60,655 bases of DNA, taken from the NCBI GenBank assembly GCA_017473015.1, contig JAFUNP010000031.1:1-60655 (forward strand), read 5' to 3'. The DNA comes from Oscillospiraceae bacterium (GTDB lineage Bacteria; Bacillota; Clostridia; Oscillospirales; Ruminococcaceae). The translations under genes and the position numbers were made by a program. The notes under the pieces were generated by a model. That model was not told the DNA's origin and ran no database searches. It was given only the letters and a program-made list of their open reading frames with translations. Positions 24,891 to 33,683 of the stretch are shown in pieces (position 1 is the first letter of the stretch; each line of letters opens with the position of its first letter).

Positions 24891-24982
24891 TGGCGGAGAG
24901 AGGGGGATTTGAACCCCCGGTACGGAATTACCGTACACCCGCGTTCCAGGCGAGCACCTTAAACCACTCAGACATCTCTCCG
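24891..24982 (-). tRNA. tRNA-Ser (anticodon GGA)
   Basis: A 92-nt class II tRNA. The acceptor CGGAGAG pairs with CTCTCCG, the anticodon loop CTGGAAC carries GGA, a long variable arm (GTACGG...CCGTAC) is present, the T arm is GGGGG-TTCAAAT-CCCCC and CCA is encoded. Confidence 0.96.
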
Positions 24983-25398
24983 TGTTGTTTAACGCCTAAT
25001 TAGTATACCTCAAAACGACACAATTGTCAATAGGTAATTTACAATTTTTTTCAAAATTTTTAATAAATTATGTAGCTGTTAAAAATAAAACAAATTTCAT
25101 AAAAATAACTCACATTTTTAATCTGAATTGTACAACTTGCCTATAAAAATAAAGTCGATTTTGTGCAAATTGATATTTGTTAAATTAAATGTTTTTGCTG
25201 AAATCATTTATAAAATAAATGATAACAGTAAAATATATTATTTTATTATCTGTAAAAACCAAAAATATTATTTTTTTCTTAAATTTGAAAAATGTATTTA
25301 CAGCTTGACAATCCTTTGGTAAAATGAAAACAAGAAAAAATATCTTTTTTCAAAGATATATCAAGGACGAAACAAATATTATCGGAGGATTATTTATT
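24983..25398. other. AT-rich non-coding stretch before aspA
   Basis: Very AT-rich, with no supportable gene. A short open frame at 25128-25322 has biased Lys/Ile/Tyr composition and no ribosome site. TTGACA occurs at 25305-25310 but no well-spaced -10 follows, so the aspA promoter is not fixed. Confidence 0.6.
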
Positions 25399-26790
25399 AT
25401 GAACTACCGTTTGGAAAGCGACTCAGTAGGCGAAAAACAGGTTCCTGTTGATGCATATTATGGCGTGCAGACTCTGCGTGCATTTGAAAACTTTAATATC
25501 ACAGGCAGAAAACAGCCTACAGTTATTGTAGAATCACTGGCAGAAATCAAAAAAGCATGTGCTATCACAAACAAAAAAGCAAACGATGTACCTGCAGAAA
25601 TCGCAGATGCCATCGTTGCTGCCTGTGACGATATTCTGGCTGGCAAGTTCCATGACCAGTTTATCACAGACCCTATCCAGGGCGGCGCCGGCACATCCAC
25701 AAACATGAACGCTAACGAAGTAATCGCAAATATTGCTCTGGAAAAACTGGGCAAAGAAAAAGGCGACTATAAATTCTGTCATCCAAATGACCATGTAAAC
25801 AATGCACAGTCCACAAACGACGTTTACCCAACAGCACTGAAACTGTCCATTTATAAAACAGGTCTGAAACTGCTGGCTAAACTGGATGAACTGGATGCTG
25901 CCCTTATGGCAAAAGCTGACGAATTCAAAGATGTTCTGAAAATCGGCCGTACACAGTTGATGGACGCAGTGCCAATCACACTGGGGCAGGAATTCAAGGC
26001 ATACGCTTCCGCAGTAAAACGAGGTAAAAGAGTTATCGCTGCTTCCCTGGAAGAAATGAAAACTGTAAACATGGCTGCTACAGCTATCGGTACAGGTATC
26101 AACACCAGCGAATACTTCTTCCATCACATCGTTGAAGACTTGGCAGAAGTTACAGGTATTGACCTGGTACAGGCTGCTGATATGGTTGACGGTACACAGA
26201 ACATCGATGCATTCTCCATTGTTTCCGGTGCTCTGAAAACTATGGCTATCTCCCTGTCCAAAATGGCAAACGATATCCGTCTGATGAACGGCGGTCCAAA
26301 AGCTGGTCTGGGTGAAATCACAATCCCTGCAAAACAGAACGGTTCTTCCATTATGCCAGGTAAAATCAACCCGGTTATCCCGGAAGTTCTCAACCAGTGC
26401 TGCTTCGGCGTTATTGGTAACGATGTGACAGTTACTATGGCTTGCGAAGCGGGCCAGCTGGAACTGAACGCATTTGAACCTGTTGTGTTTGACAGAATCT
26501 ACGATTCTATGAATATGCTGATGAACGGCGTTGACACATTTATCGTAAACTGTGTAAACGGCATTGTTGCAAACGAAGACAAATGCCATGACCTTCTGTA
26601 CCATTCCACAGGCTTTGTTACAGCTCTGTGCCCTGTACTGGGTTACAAAAAATCTGCAGAAATCGCAAAAGACTTCCTGAAAAACGGTACACCAATCGTT
26701 GAAGGTGCTCTGGCAGCAGGTCTTACACAGGAACAGCTGGACGAAATGCTGAACCCAGATAAACTGGCAAGACAGTTTGAAAAGAAATAA
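25399..26790 (+). CDS. aspA: Aspartate ammonia-lyase (aspartase)
   Basis: A 463-residue cytosolic enzyme that splits L-aspartate into fumarate and ammonia. Signatures are QGGAGTSTNMNANEVIAN, HPNDHVNNAQSTND and the catalytic flexible loop GSSIMPGKINP. GRTQLMDAVPITLGQEF distinguishes aspartase from fumarase, which has GRTHLQDA. The ATG at 25399 follows GGAGGA; an upstream in-frame extension lacks a ribosome site. It is 32 bases before a malic enzyme gene. Strong codon bias suggests high expression. Confidence 0.93.
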   Translation: MNYRLESDSVGEKQVPVDAYYGVQTLRAFENFNITGRKQPTVIVESLAEIKKACAITNKKANDVPAEIADAIVAACDDILAGKFHDQFITDPIQGGAGTSTNMNANEVIANIALEKLGKEKGDYKFCHPNDHVNNAQSTNDVYPTALKLSIYKTGLKLLAKLDELDAALMAKADEFKDVLKIGRTQLMDAVPITLGQEFKAYASAVKRGKRVIAASLEEMKTVNMAATAIGTGINTSEYFFHHIVEDLAEVTGIDLVQAADMVDGTQNIDAFSIVSGALKTMAISLSKMANDIRLMNGGPKAGLGEITIPAKQNGSSIMPGKINPVIPEVLNQCCFGVIGNDVTVTMACEAGQLELNAFEPVVFDRIYDSMNMLMNGVDTFIVNCVNGIVANEDKCHDLLYHSTGFVTALCPVLGYKKSAEIAKDFLKNGTPIVEGALAAGLTQEQLDEMLNPDKLARQFEKK

Positions 26791-26822
26791 TTGATTTCTC
26801 ATATATAAAGAGGTAAATAGTT

Positions 26823-27995
26823 ATGGACAAAAGAGAAAGAGCCCTGAAAGCTCACAAAGACTGGCAGGGTAAAATCGAAGTTATCTCAAGAGCAAAAGTT
26901 ACAAACAGAGACGAGCTGACAGTAGCTTACACACCGGGCGTTGCTGAGCCTTGTCTGGAAATCCAGAAAGACGAAAGCTTGGCTTATGAATACACAAGAA
27001 AAGGCAATCTGGTTGCTGTTATCACAAACGGCACAGCTGTTCTGGGACTGGGCGACATCGGCCCTGCAGCAGGCATGCCTGTTATGGAAGGCAAATGTGC
27101 ACTGTTCAAAGAATTTGCAGGAGTTGACGCATTCCCAATCTGTGTAGATTCCAAAGACCCTGATGAACTGGTTAATGTTATCTACAAAATTTCCAAATCT
27201 TTCGGTGGCATCAACCTGGAAGACATCGGCGCACCAACCTGCTTTGAAGTTGAAAGAAGACTGAAAGAAATGTGCGATATTCCTGTTTTCCATGATGACC
27301 AGCACGGTACAGCTATCGTTGTATCCGCTGCTCTGCTGAACGCCGCAAAACTGAAAGGTAAAGAACCGGGCGAACTGAAAGTTGTTCTCAACGGTGCAGG
27401 CGCAGCAGGTATCTCCATCGCCAGACTGCTGATGGACATCGGCTTTACAAATATGATACTGTGCGACATCTTCGGCACAATCTACGAAGGCGGTCCTGCA
27501 AACACAGATGCACAGCGTGAAATGGCAAAAATCACAAACAAAGAAAAACTGGCAGGTACACTGGCAGACGCTATAAAAGGCGCAGATGTATTTGTTGGTG
27601 TTTCCAGAGGCAACCTGGTTACAGCTGAAATGGTTCAGTCCATGAACGAAAAACCAATTATTCTGGCTATGGCTAACCCAGTGCCTGAAATCATGCCTGA
27701 CCTTGCTATCGAAGCAGGCGCTTACATTGTAGGCACAGGCCGTTCAGACTTCCCTAACCAGATTAACAACGTTCTGGTATTCCCAGGTATCTTCAAAGGT
27801 GCTCTGGCTGTTCGTTCCACATCTATCACAGAATCCATGAAAGTTGCAGCTGCAAAAGCTATTGCTTCTGTTGTTACAGATGAAGAACTGAACCCTGAAT
27901 ACATTATTCCTGATGTATTCGACCCACGCGTAGCAGATGTTGTTGCAAAAGCAGTAGCAGATGAAGCTGTACGCCTTGGTATTGCAAGAATTTAA
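26823..27995 (+). CDS. NAD-dependent malic enzyme
   Basis: 390 residues; oxidatively decarboxylates malate to pyruvate. It has [11 protein letters not shown] with the catalytic Tyr, [25 protein letters not shown] and [10 protein letters not shown] for metal and substrate, and the Rossmann [11 protein letters not shown] followed by an acidic residue in LCDIFG, which favours NAD over NADP. It is the short bacterial form lacking the phosphotransacetylase domain. With aspA upstream it suggests aspartate to fumarate to malate to pyruvate, provided a fumarase exists elsewhere. An AGAGG site precedes the ATG. Confidence 0.93.
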   Translation: MDKRERALKAHKDWQGKIEVISRAKVTNRDELTVAYTPGVAEPCLEIQKDESLAYEYTRKGNLVAVITNGTAVLGLGDIGPAAGMPVMEGKCALFKEFAGVDAFPICVDSKDPDELVNVIYKISKSFGGINLEDIGAPTCFEVERRLKEMCDIPVFHDDQHGTAIVVSAALLNAAKLKGKEPGELKVVLNGAGAAGISIARLLMDIGFTNMILCDIFGTIYEGGPANTDAQREMAKITNKEKLAGTLADAIKGADVFVGVSRGNLVTAEMVQSMNEKPIILAMANPVPEIMPDLAIEAGAYIVGTGRSDFPNQINNVLVFPGIFKGALAVRSTSITESMKVAAAKAIASVVTDEELNPEYIIPDVFDPRVADVVAKAVADEAVRLGIARI

Positions 27996-28019
27996 CCCTA
28001 ATAAAATATACTTCCCCAA

Positions 28020-28057
28020 GAGAAAAGCAGGACTGTTATTCAGGCCTGCTTTTCTCC
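28020..28057 (+). terminator. Terminator of the aspA-malic enzyme operon
   Basis: GAGAAAAGCAGG pairs with CCTGCTTTTCTC over a 12-nt loop; the T tail is short. Confidence 0.75.
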
Positions 28058-28115
28058 TTGATATATTCATGAAAATTATGTATCATATTCTTATAAAATG
28101 ATAAGAGGAACTGTT

Positions 28116-29024
28116 TTGAAAAAGTTTAAAAAGATTTATATAGAAATTACCAATCAGTGTAATCTGTCCTGCTCGTTCTGCCCCAAAACAAAAAGAGCAG
28201 CCCACTTTATGACTGAAGATGAATTTACACATATTATAAACATCACTAAAGCCCACGGGGAAAACTTTTATCTTCATGTAATGGGAGAGCCTACCGCACA
28301 TCCGGATTTTGCCGGTTTTCTCAGAATATGCAAAGAACAGGGAGTGAAAGTAAACATCACCACCAACGGCACTTTGCTGGATAGAGTGGGGGATGCAATC
28401 ATAGCCAGCAGTGTGCGTTCTGTGTCGGTGTCTTTGCACAGCTTTGAGGCAAATTCGCTGAATAAGGATATGAAAACATATCTGGATAAAATTATGATTT
28501 TCTGCCGCAAAGCCATAGGAACAGGTGTTACGGTTGAATTGCGTCTTTGGAACTTTGACAGAGAGAGTATATATGACAAAAATCAGCTCAACGGCCAGAT
28601 AGTGGATTATCTTGAAAAGGAACTGGAACTGGATTTTGACCTGCGCCGGGCTATGAATGAAAAGTTTGATGAGATGGAAACCAGCCACAGCCGCAAATTC
28701 AATTTCCGTCTGAAAGACAGGATTTTTCTGGGTATGGCACAGCATTTTGAATGGCCGGATATTAATAAAGCAGAAAAATATACAGAGGGCTTCTGCTATG
28801 GTCTGAGAAACCAGATTGCAATATTGGCAGACGGCACAGTGACAGCCTGCTGTCTGGACAGCGAAGGTAATATTCCGCTGGGAAACATTCATCACAACAC
28901 GCTGCAGGAAATCTTTGACGGTGAAAGGGCACAGGCTCTTTATACCGGTTTCACCCACAGAAAGGCGGTGGAGCCTTTGTGTCAGACCTGTGGTTATATG
29001 AAAATGTATGATAATAAAAAATAA
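28116..29024 (+). CDS. Radical SAM protein with SPASM-type C-terminal cluster region
   Basis: About 302 residues. The CNLSCSFC motif (CxxxCxxC) binds the 4Fe-4S cluster that cleaves S-adenosylmethionine, and MGEPTAHPD and ITTNGTLL follow the barrel pattern. The C-terminal part has CYG...GTVTACCLDSEGNIPLGN and CQTCGY, which resembles a SPASM auxiliary-cluster domain. I prefer a TTG start at 28116, seven bases after AAGAGGA, to the ATG at 28098 that lies before this ribosome site. No peptide substrate gene is adjacent, so the reaction is unknown. Confidence 0.88.
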   Translation: MKKFKKIYIEITNQCNLSCSFCPKTKRAAHFMTEDEFTHIINITKAHGENFYLHVMGEPTAHPDFAGFLRICKEQGVKVNITTNGTLLDRVGDAIIASSVRSVSVSLHSFEANSLNKDMKTYLDKIMIFCRKAIGTGVTVELRLWNFDRESIYDKNQLNGQIVDYLEKELELDFDLRRAMNEKFDEMETSHSRKFNFRLKDRIFLGMAQHFEWPDINKAEKYTEGFCYGLRNQIAILADGTVTACCLDSEGNIPLGNIHHNTLQEIFDGERAQALYTGFTHRKAVEPLCQTCGYMKMYDNKK

Positions 29025-29090
29025 TCCCGTCGAGGTATTCTGAAATCTGCTCCCGTAACATCCGGTGATGGCAGATATTGGCTTTACAGC

Positions 29091-29129
29091 AAAAGGCATC
29101 TGTGGTATGTACTGCAGATGCCTTCTTTG
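29091..29129. terminator. Terminator between the radical SAM gene and the MntP-like gene
   Basis: AAGGCATCTG pairs with CAGATGCCTT, flanked by A-rich and T-rich tails, between convergent genes. Confidence 0.75.
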
Positions 29130-29135
29130 TTGCGG

Positions 29136-29657
29136 CTATATTTCCGCCAGCTTATAAACAGCCATAGCGAGAAAAATCACTGCAGATATATACCTGGTGT
29201 ACAGCTGCCGCCTGTCCTTTATTACTTTGCCGGACAGGAAAGCTCCTGCAGCCATCAGCACACTGTGGAGAAGCGCGCTCAGCACGCTGACCTGCATAAT
29301 GCTGTATCCGGCCGCCGACAGGTAAATGCATACGATAGCAGCATCAGTAGCCACTGAAACAGAAACAGCATATATGCTGCTGTGGTCTCCACCTGATTTT
29401 TCCTCTGTCAGTGCACTCCACGCCAGGAAAATCATCACAGCTGCGCCTGTAATGTTTATGTATTTCCCAAATGCCGTCATTTGCAGAATATTGCCTGTAC
29501 AGGCTGCCGCCAGACAACATCCGAAGATAACTGCAAGAGATTTGAAAAACTCCCTATAACCGAATTTTACCCCTATTCCTCCAATCAGTATGCCGCTTAT
29601 AAACCCATCTATACTGGCTGCCAGTATACTGAAAATCAAAAACATGTCTGTAATCAC
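29136..29657 (-). CDS. MntP/YtaF-like membrane protein, putative metal (Mn) exporter
   Basis: A 173-residue protein with six predicted membrane helices in two homologous halves. Each half has a buried aspartate near a small-residue motif (AASIDGFISGILIGG in the first, SVATDAAIV in the second), the pattern of MntP-type manganese exporters and the related YtaF. The substrate is inferred from family. A GAGGTG site precedes its ATG. It is divergent from a MATE exporter. Confidence 0.8.
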   Translation of the reverse strand: MITDMFLIFSILAASIDGFISGILIGGIGVKFGYREFFKSLAVIFGCCLAAACTGNILQMTAFGKYINITGAAVMIFLAWSALTEEKSGGDHSSIYAVSVSVATDAAIVCIYLSAAGYSIMQVSVLSALLHSVLMAAGAFLSGKVIKDRRQLYTRYISAVIFLAMAVYKLAEI

Positions 29658-29701
29658 CTCATTGCCATAGTTTATTCATCAGACGCGTAAACTGACACAA
29701 C

Positions 29702-29730
29702 TTGCAAAATATGGGATAAAGTAGTATACT
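29702..29730 (+). promoter_or_regulatory. Promoter of the MATE gene at 29816
   Basis: TTGCAA (29702-29707) and TATACT (29725-29730) are 17 bp apart. Confidence 0.6.
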
Positions 29731-29733
29731 TTA
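29717..29733. promoter_or_regulatory. Inverted repeat over the -10 of the MATE promoter
   Basis: TAAAGTA-GTA-TACTTTA is a perfect 7-bp inverted repeat that covers the -10 box, as a repressor operator would. No regulator gene is adjacent. Confidence 0.55.
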
Positions 29734-29815
29734 AACATTGACATATTTATTTTCGTTTCAGTACTGATGTACTGATTTTTTACTGTGTAAGAAAGAGTAT
29801 AAAGGAGTGATTTGT

Positions 29816-31219
29816 TTGAACTGGTATGCAAATTTTTTCCGTCCGGAAAAGCTTTTGGGCAGGTTCCAGGCCGAAGGTGCCCTGCCTGACAGCCAGGAGG
29901 TAATGAGAAAGGTTATATCTGTTGCATGGCCTGCAGTGCTGGAGTCCTTTCTGGTTGCATTGGTAGCCTTTGTTGACAACATAATGGTATCGGGCCTGGG
30001 AGCCTATGCGGTGGCCGCGGTAGGTCTTACCACACAGCCTAAATTTATTGCATTTGCATTTTTTATTTCACTTAATGTGGCCACATCTGCTCTGGTGGCC
30101 CGAAGAAAGGGCGAAGGTGACCGCGACGCCGCCAACCGCACGCTGAAACAGATTCTGGTAATCATGGCAGTACTGCTGGTGGTCGTTACTGTAGTATTTG
30201 TGGCTGCCGCAGAGCCGCTGCTGCGTTTTGTAGGAGCGCAGGACGACACTATAGGCCCTGCCACCGATTATTTCCGCGTTATTATGGGGTTCAGCTTTTT
30301 TACACTTATCTCCATGACAATCAACGCCGCACAGCGCGGTGTAGGCAATACCAAAATTGCCATGAGAACAAACCTGATTTCCAATATAGTAAATGTATTT
30401 TTCAACTATCTGCTTATTCATGGTAATTTCGGCTTTCCGGCACTGGGCGTAAAGGGCGCAGCTATAGCCACTGTTATCGGCAGTGCTTTTGCCTGTGTTA
30501 TTTCTATTGCTTCTGTGTGCAATCCTGAAGGCTATCTTTACCTTTTCTATGAAAAAGGCATCAAATTTGATAAAAAAACACTGCGTTCTGTGGCTGACCT
30601 TGCTTCCAGTACACTGGCAGAGCAGATTTTTATGAGAATAGGTTTTCTGCTGTTCACTATGGTTGTTTCCAACCTTGGCACACAGGCTTATGCCGCCCAT
30701 CAGGTAGGTATGAACTGTATGCACCTGTCATTTGCTTTTGGTGACGGTTTCAATGTTGCAGCGGTCAGCCTGGTAGGACAGTCTCTGGGTGCAAAACGAA
30801 AGGACCTGGCCGCCATGTATGGTTCTGCCTGTCAGCGCTTCGGTATGACCTGTTCTTTTGTGATGTGTCTTTTCTTTGCGCTGCTGGGTGAAACTCTCTT
30901 TTCCTTCTTCTTCGTGGAGCGGGAAATAATTGCCATGGGCGGTAAAATTACAAAAATTCTGGCTGTAATGCTGTTTTTACAGATTCGTCAGGTTATCACC
31001 GCCGGCTGTCTCAAGGGTGCAGGGGACACACGCTTTGTTGCGAAAGTCGCTTTCCTTTCCGTTACAATTATCCGTCCGTTGGGCGCATGGCTGTTCTGCT
31101 ATCCGCTGGGACTGGGACTTATAGGAGCATGGGCCGGTACACTGATTGACCAGAGTGTACGCTGTATTCTCAACTCTATGCGTTTTGCCACAGGCAAATG
31201 GAGCAAAATTGATATTTAA
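29816..31219 (+). CDS. MATE-family efflux transporter
   Basis: About 467 residues, twelve membrane helices. Signatures are WPAVLESFLVALVAFVDNIM, a repeat-like half with LASSTLAEQIFMRIGFL, and GVKGAAIATVIGS between halves. It is more like the NorM/YeeO branch than the MarR-linked copy. The TTG at 29816 lies eight bases after AAAGGAG and is preferred to the GTG inside that site. Exported compound unknown. Confidence 0.9.
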   Translation: MNWYANFFRPEKLLGRFQAEGALPDSQEVMRKVISVAWPAVLESFLVALVAFVDNIMVSGLGAYAVAAVGLTTQPKFIAFAFFISLNVATSALVARRKGEGDRDAANRTLKQILVIMAVLLVVVTVVFVAAAEPLLRFVGAQDDTIGPATDYFRVIMGFSFFTLISMTINAAQRGVGNTKIAMRTNLISNIVNVFFNYLLIHGNFGFPALGVKGAAIATVIGSAFACVISIASVCNPEGYLYLFYEKGIKFDKKTLRSVADLASSTLAEQIFMRIGFLLFTMVVSNLGTQAYAAHQVGMNCMHLSFAFGDGFNVAAVSLVGQSLGAKRKDLAAMYGSACQRFGMTCSFVMCLFFALLGETLFSFFFVEREIIAMGGKITKILAVMLFLQIRQVITAGCLKGAGDTRFVAKVAFLSVTIIRPLGAWLFCYPLGLGLIGAWAGTLIDQSVRCILNSMRFATGKWSKIDI

Positions 31220-31235
31220 TAATTTTATTGCATTA

Positions 31236-31264
31236 AAAATGGCTGTCATTCGACAGCCGTTTTT
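31236..31264 (+). terminator. Terminator of the MATE gene
   Basis: AAAATGGCTGTC pairs with GACAGCCGTTTT over ATTC; T-rich tail. Confidence 0.85.
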
Positions 31265-31403
31265 AGTTTAGTTTTTTGTTGTGTGCATACATTTCTTTCA
31301 GGTCAGCTATGTTTGTAAAGACGGTAACCATATGTATACCGGATTTTTCATTGTCCACAAACATGGCATGAATGATTTTTCTTGAATTAAAGTATTCAAT
31401 CTG
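31263..31403 (-). pseudogene. Possible C-terminal remnant of a lost gene
   Basis: A frame of 46 codons, open from an in-frame stop to TAA, reads like a real protein end (key words KIIHAMFVDNEKSGIHMVTV then FTNIADLKEMY). It has no ribosome site and no family match. It overlaps the promoter of the next gene on the other strand. A functional 33-residue peptide starting at the internal ATG is possible but unsupported. Confidence 0.35.
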
Positions 31404-31410
31404 TTATTAT
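31382..31410 (+). promoter_or_regulatory. Promoter of the ornithine cyclodeaminase-family gene
   Basis: TTGAAT (31382-31387) and TATTAT (31405-31410) are 17 bp apart, with the TTAG-N6-CTAA operator directly after the -10. Confidence 0.7.
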
Positions 31411-31414
31411 GGGG

Positions 31415-31428
31415 TTAGTCTAAGCTAA
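31415..31428. promoter_or_regulatory. Iron-box-like operator 4 (TTAG-N6-CTAA)
   Basis: TTAG TCTAAG CTAA at the expected transcription start, the same position as in front of feoA. The central TA also fits the DtxR-type consensus. It predicts iron repression of the downstream gene. Confidence 0.65.
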
Positions 31429-31445
31429 TCACAAAGGAGAAAATT

Positions 31446-32435
31446 ATGAATAAAACTCTGATTATCAATCGTGCACAGTGTGAAGAAATCCTCACTGTTG
31501 AAAAATGTATTCCTTATATGAAAACTGCCCTTGTAGCACTCAGCGAAAACCAGGCTAAAGTTCTGCAGAGAACTATGATACCGCACTCCAATGGCAATAT
31601 GATGGCAAATATGCCGGCTTCCCTTGTCAGTGAAAATGTGACTGGTTCAAAGGTTATAATTTTCCCAGGTCCGGAAACTGCACGCATGGGAACCAATCAG
31701 GGGATTATCCCATTGTTTGATATTACTACGGGCGAGCTTATAGGAATTGTAGATGCAGAGCTTATTACTGTAGTGCGTACTGCCGCCACAAGCGCTGTTG
31801 CGACAGATGCTCTGGCAAATAAAGACAGCCGCACAGTTGCTGTACTTGGCTGTGGTAAGCAGGGTAAAGCACATGTACAGGCTATGCTGGCAGTAAGGAA
31901 TATAGAGAAAGTGTATATGTGGGATTTATATTCTGATACCACAAAATCTGCCTGCGAACTGATGAAAAAGCAGTTTCCGTCAGTGGAATTTGTGCGGTGT
32001 GAAACAGCTGAAGCTGCCGTAAAAGAGGCTGATATTATCTGTACAACTACCCCGGGCAAAACCACCACACCTGTGTTGTTGGGAAGCTGGCTTAAACCGG
32101 GTGCTCATGTCAACGCAGTAGGTGCATGCTCTGCCAGAGGCCGCGAACTGGACGCAGAGGCGGTGTCAAAATCCACAATATTTACCGATTGGAACGAAGC
32201 TGTACAGCGAGATGGAGGCGATATTCTGATAGCGGTGGCTGACGGAACGATTCCGGCTGTTCCTGCCATGTATGAAGTAGGTACAGTGCTGAACGGTACA
32301 CACCCTGGTCGTACGGCATCTGATGAAATCACCATGTTTGAGTCTGTAGGCATATCTGTGGAAGATATTGCAGCGGCAAAAATGATTTACGATTACGCAA
32401 AAGAAAATGGTATTGGAACATATCTGGAAATCTGA
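31446..32435 (+). CDS. Ornithine cyclodeaminase / mu-crystallin family protein
   Basis: A 329-residue NAD(P)-binding enzyme of the OCD/mu-crystallin family. Members include ornithine cyclodeaminase, alanine dehydrogenase, ketimine reductases and SbnB of siderophore synthesis. The Rossmann glycine motif is VLGCGKQGKAH, with MWDLYSD as the second strand; GIVDAELITVVRTAATSAVA and GACSARGRELD are family regions. AAAGGAG precedes the ATG. The gene stands alone between terminators. The iron-box-like operator suggests a role in low iron, but no SbnA-like partner is near, so the reaction is open. Confidence 0.85.
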   Translation: MNKTLIINRAQCEEILTVEKCIPYMKTALVALSENQAKVLQRTMIPHSNGNMMANMPASLVSENVTGSKVIIFPGPETARMGTNQGIIPLFDITTGELIGIVDAELITVVRTAATSAVATDALANKDSRTVAVLGCGKQGKAHVQAMLAVRNIEKVYMWDLYSDTTKSACELMKKQFPSVEFVRCETAEAAVKEADIICTTTPGKTTTPVLLGSWLKPGAHVNAVGACSARGRELDAEAVSKSTIFTDWNEAVQRDGGDILIAVADGTIPAVPAMYEVGTVLNGTHPGRTASDEITMFESVGISVEDIAAAKMIYDYAKENGIGTYLEI

Positions 32436-32521
32436 TAATAAAAAACAGTTTCCTGGTATATCTGTGCTTCCTTATTTGAAAATGCCGTTCTGCCGGCTGT
32501 GCAACCTGATATATGAATAAC

Positions 32522-32550
32522 AAAAGGCAAGGGGATAACCCTTGCCTTTT
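32522..32550. terminator. Bidirectional terminator between the OCD-family and DHHW genes
   Basis: AAAAGGCAAGGG pairs with CCCTTGCCTTTT; T tracts on both strands. Confidence 0.88.
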
Positions 32551-32552
32551 CT

Positions 32553-33671
32553 TTAATTAAACATATTGATTTTCATCAGGTCTTTGTCAGACAGGAATGT
32601 TTCACAGTTGTACAGGAACAGTATTTCGTCATAGTCAGCTGCTTCTATCAGCCGGTCCAGCCCCATTGTGATATATCTCATATCGTACACATCTATCTGT
32701 TCATAGTTTTCAGTCATAAATGGTACAAAACAGTTTGCATAGCTGTCTTTGATAATCATCACTTTGCCTGTGCCGCTTCCCTTGATAGTGGCCATACCCG
32801 GGTTGCCGCGCAGGAACATTGCGTATTTGTCGCGGACTTCCAGTTTTTCTTTTTCGTAAATGTTGTTTACTGTGCCGCCGATGTCAATCTGTGCATCGCT
32901 TTCAATGTAGCTGAGCACATCTGGCTGAACATTGTAATTTTTTGCTTTGGAATAATGGGTACCCAGGAAGTTTTCCACATCGGTTACCTGATATTCGTTC
33001 ATAGCCTTGTAATTGCTTCTGCCTGTGTGTTCCATATACTCTGCATATGCATACCAGGCGCCCAGTGTGGTCCAATGATGGTCAGTACGGTAATAGATAT
33101 ATTCATCTGAGTGTGATTTCAGAGTATCCTGCACATCCAGCAGATGGCCGACTGTGATATTTTCCTGTGCATAGCCCAGGATGTATTCTGTGTCAATTAC
33201 AGGGCTGCCTTCCAGCACTTTGTCACTCATTACACCCGGTGCTGTAGGTGCCAGGATAACTGTCACATTTCTGTCAGAATGGCGTTCAATAAACTTGTTT
33301 ATATAATCCACATTCTTTTCCATCTGGCTGTAATCGGTAGACACAAATTTTGTGAACATATATCCGTCTTCGCCGTAAACCACGCCGTTGTTTTCTTTTT
33401 TGCCCAGCAGGGATTCGCTGATACTTTTCAGAGAAATCCAGCTGTCTCTTTTAATAAAATGGTCCTCTGTAAAATCTTCTATTTTAGGGGTATATTCATT
33501 ATCGAACAACTGCTGAAAACTGAATTTCGGGAATGTGGCCAGTTCTCTGTTTTCCAGTTCAGAGCGTTCTTCAACCGGGCTGAACAGGTCCATAATTGCT
33601 ATTGCATACAGCAGTATACCAAAATAGATTATCAAAGGATATTTTTTCAGGTTTTTCATTAATTCTTTCAT
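32553..33671 (-). CDS. DHHW-family (AlgJ/SGNH-like) secreted protein
   Basis: A 372-residue protein with an N-terminal membrane anchor (about 11-30) and a large extracytoplasmic domain. The signature TDHHW (in YYRTDHHWTTLGAW) and the later KDSYANCF carrying Ser give the Asp-His-Ser features of SGNH-type O-acetyl transfer proteins such as AlgJ. Such proteins accept acyl groups passed across the membrane by an MBOAT partner, and the MBOAT gene lies 12 bases upstream. The likely role is O-acylation of a surface polymer. Confidence 0.9.
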   Translation of the reverse strand: MKELMKNLKKYPLIIYFGILLYAIAIMDLFSPVEERSELENRELATFPKFSFQQLFDNEYTPKIEDFTEDHFIKRDSWISLKSISESLLGKKENNGVVYGEDGYMFTKFVSTDYSQMEKNVDYINKFIERHSDRNVTVILAPTAPGVMSDKVLEGSPVIDTEYILGYAQENITVGHLLDVQDTLKSHSDEYIYYRTDHHWTTLGAWYAYAEYMEHTGRSNYKAMNEYQVTDVENFLGTHYSKAKNYNVQPDVLSYIESDAQIDIGGTVNNIYEKEKLEVRDKYAMFLRGNPGMATIKGSGTGKVMIIKDSYANCFVPFMTENYEQIDVYDMRYITMGLDRLIEAADYDEILFLYNCETFLSDKDLMKINMFN

Positions 33672-33683
33672 TACAGCACCCCC

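Noticed and set aside
25128..25322. 64-codon open frame before aspA
   Set aside because: The extreme AT bias (Ile, Lys, Tyr, Phe) and lack of a ribosome site fit a chance frame.
25534..26802. Long open frame antisense to aspA (over 400 codons)
   Set aside because: It is the mirror of strongly biased codons in aspA; the translated product is rich in Cys, His and Phe with no family signature.
28083..29099. Long open frame antisense to the radical SAM gene
   Set aside because: The sense frame has clear catalytic motifs; the antisense product has none.
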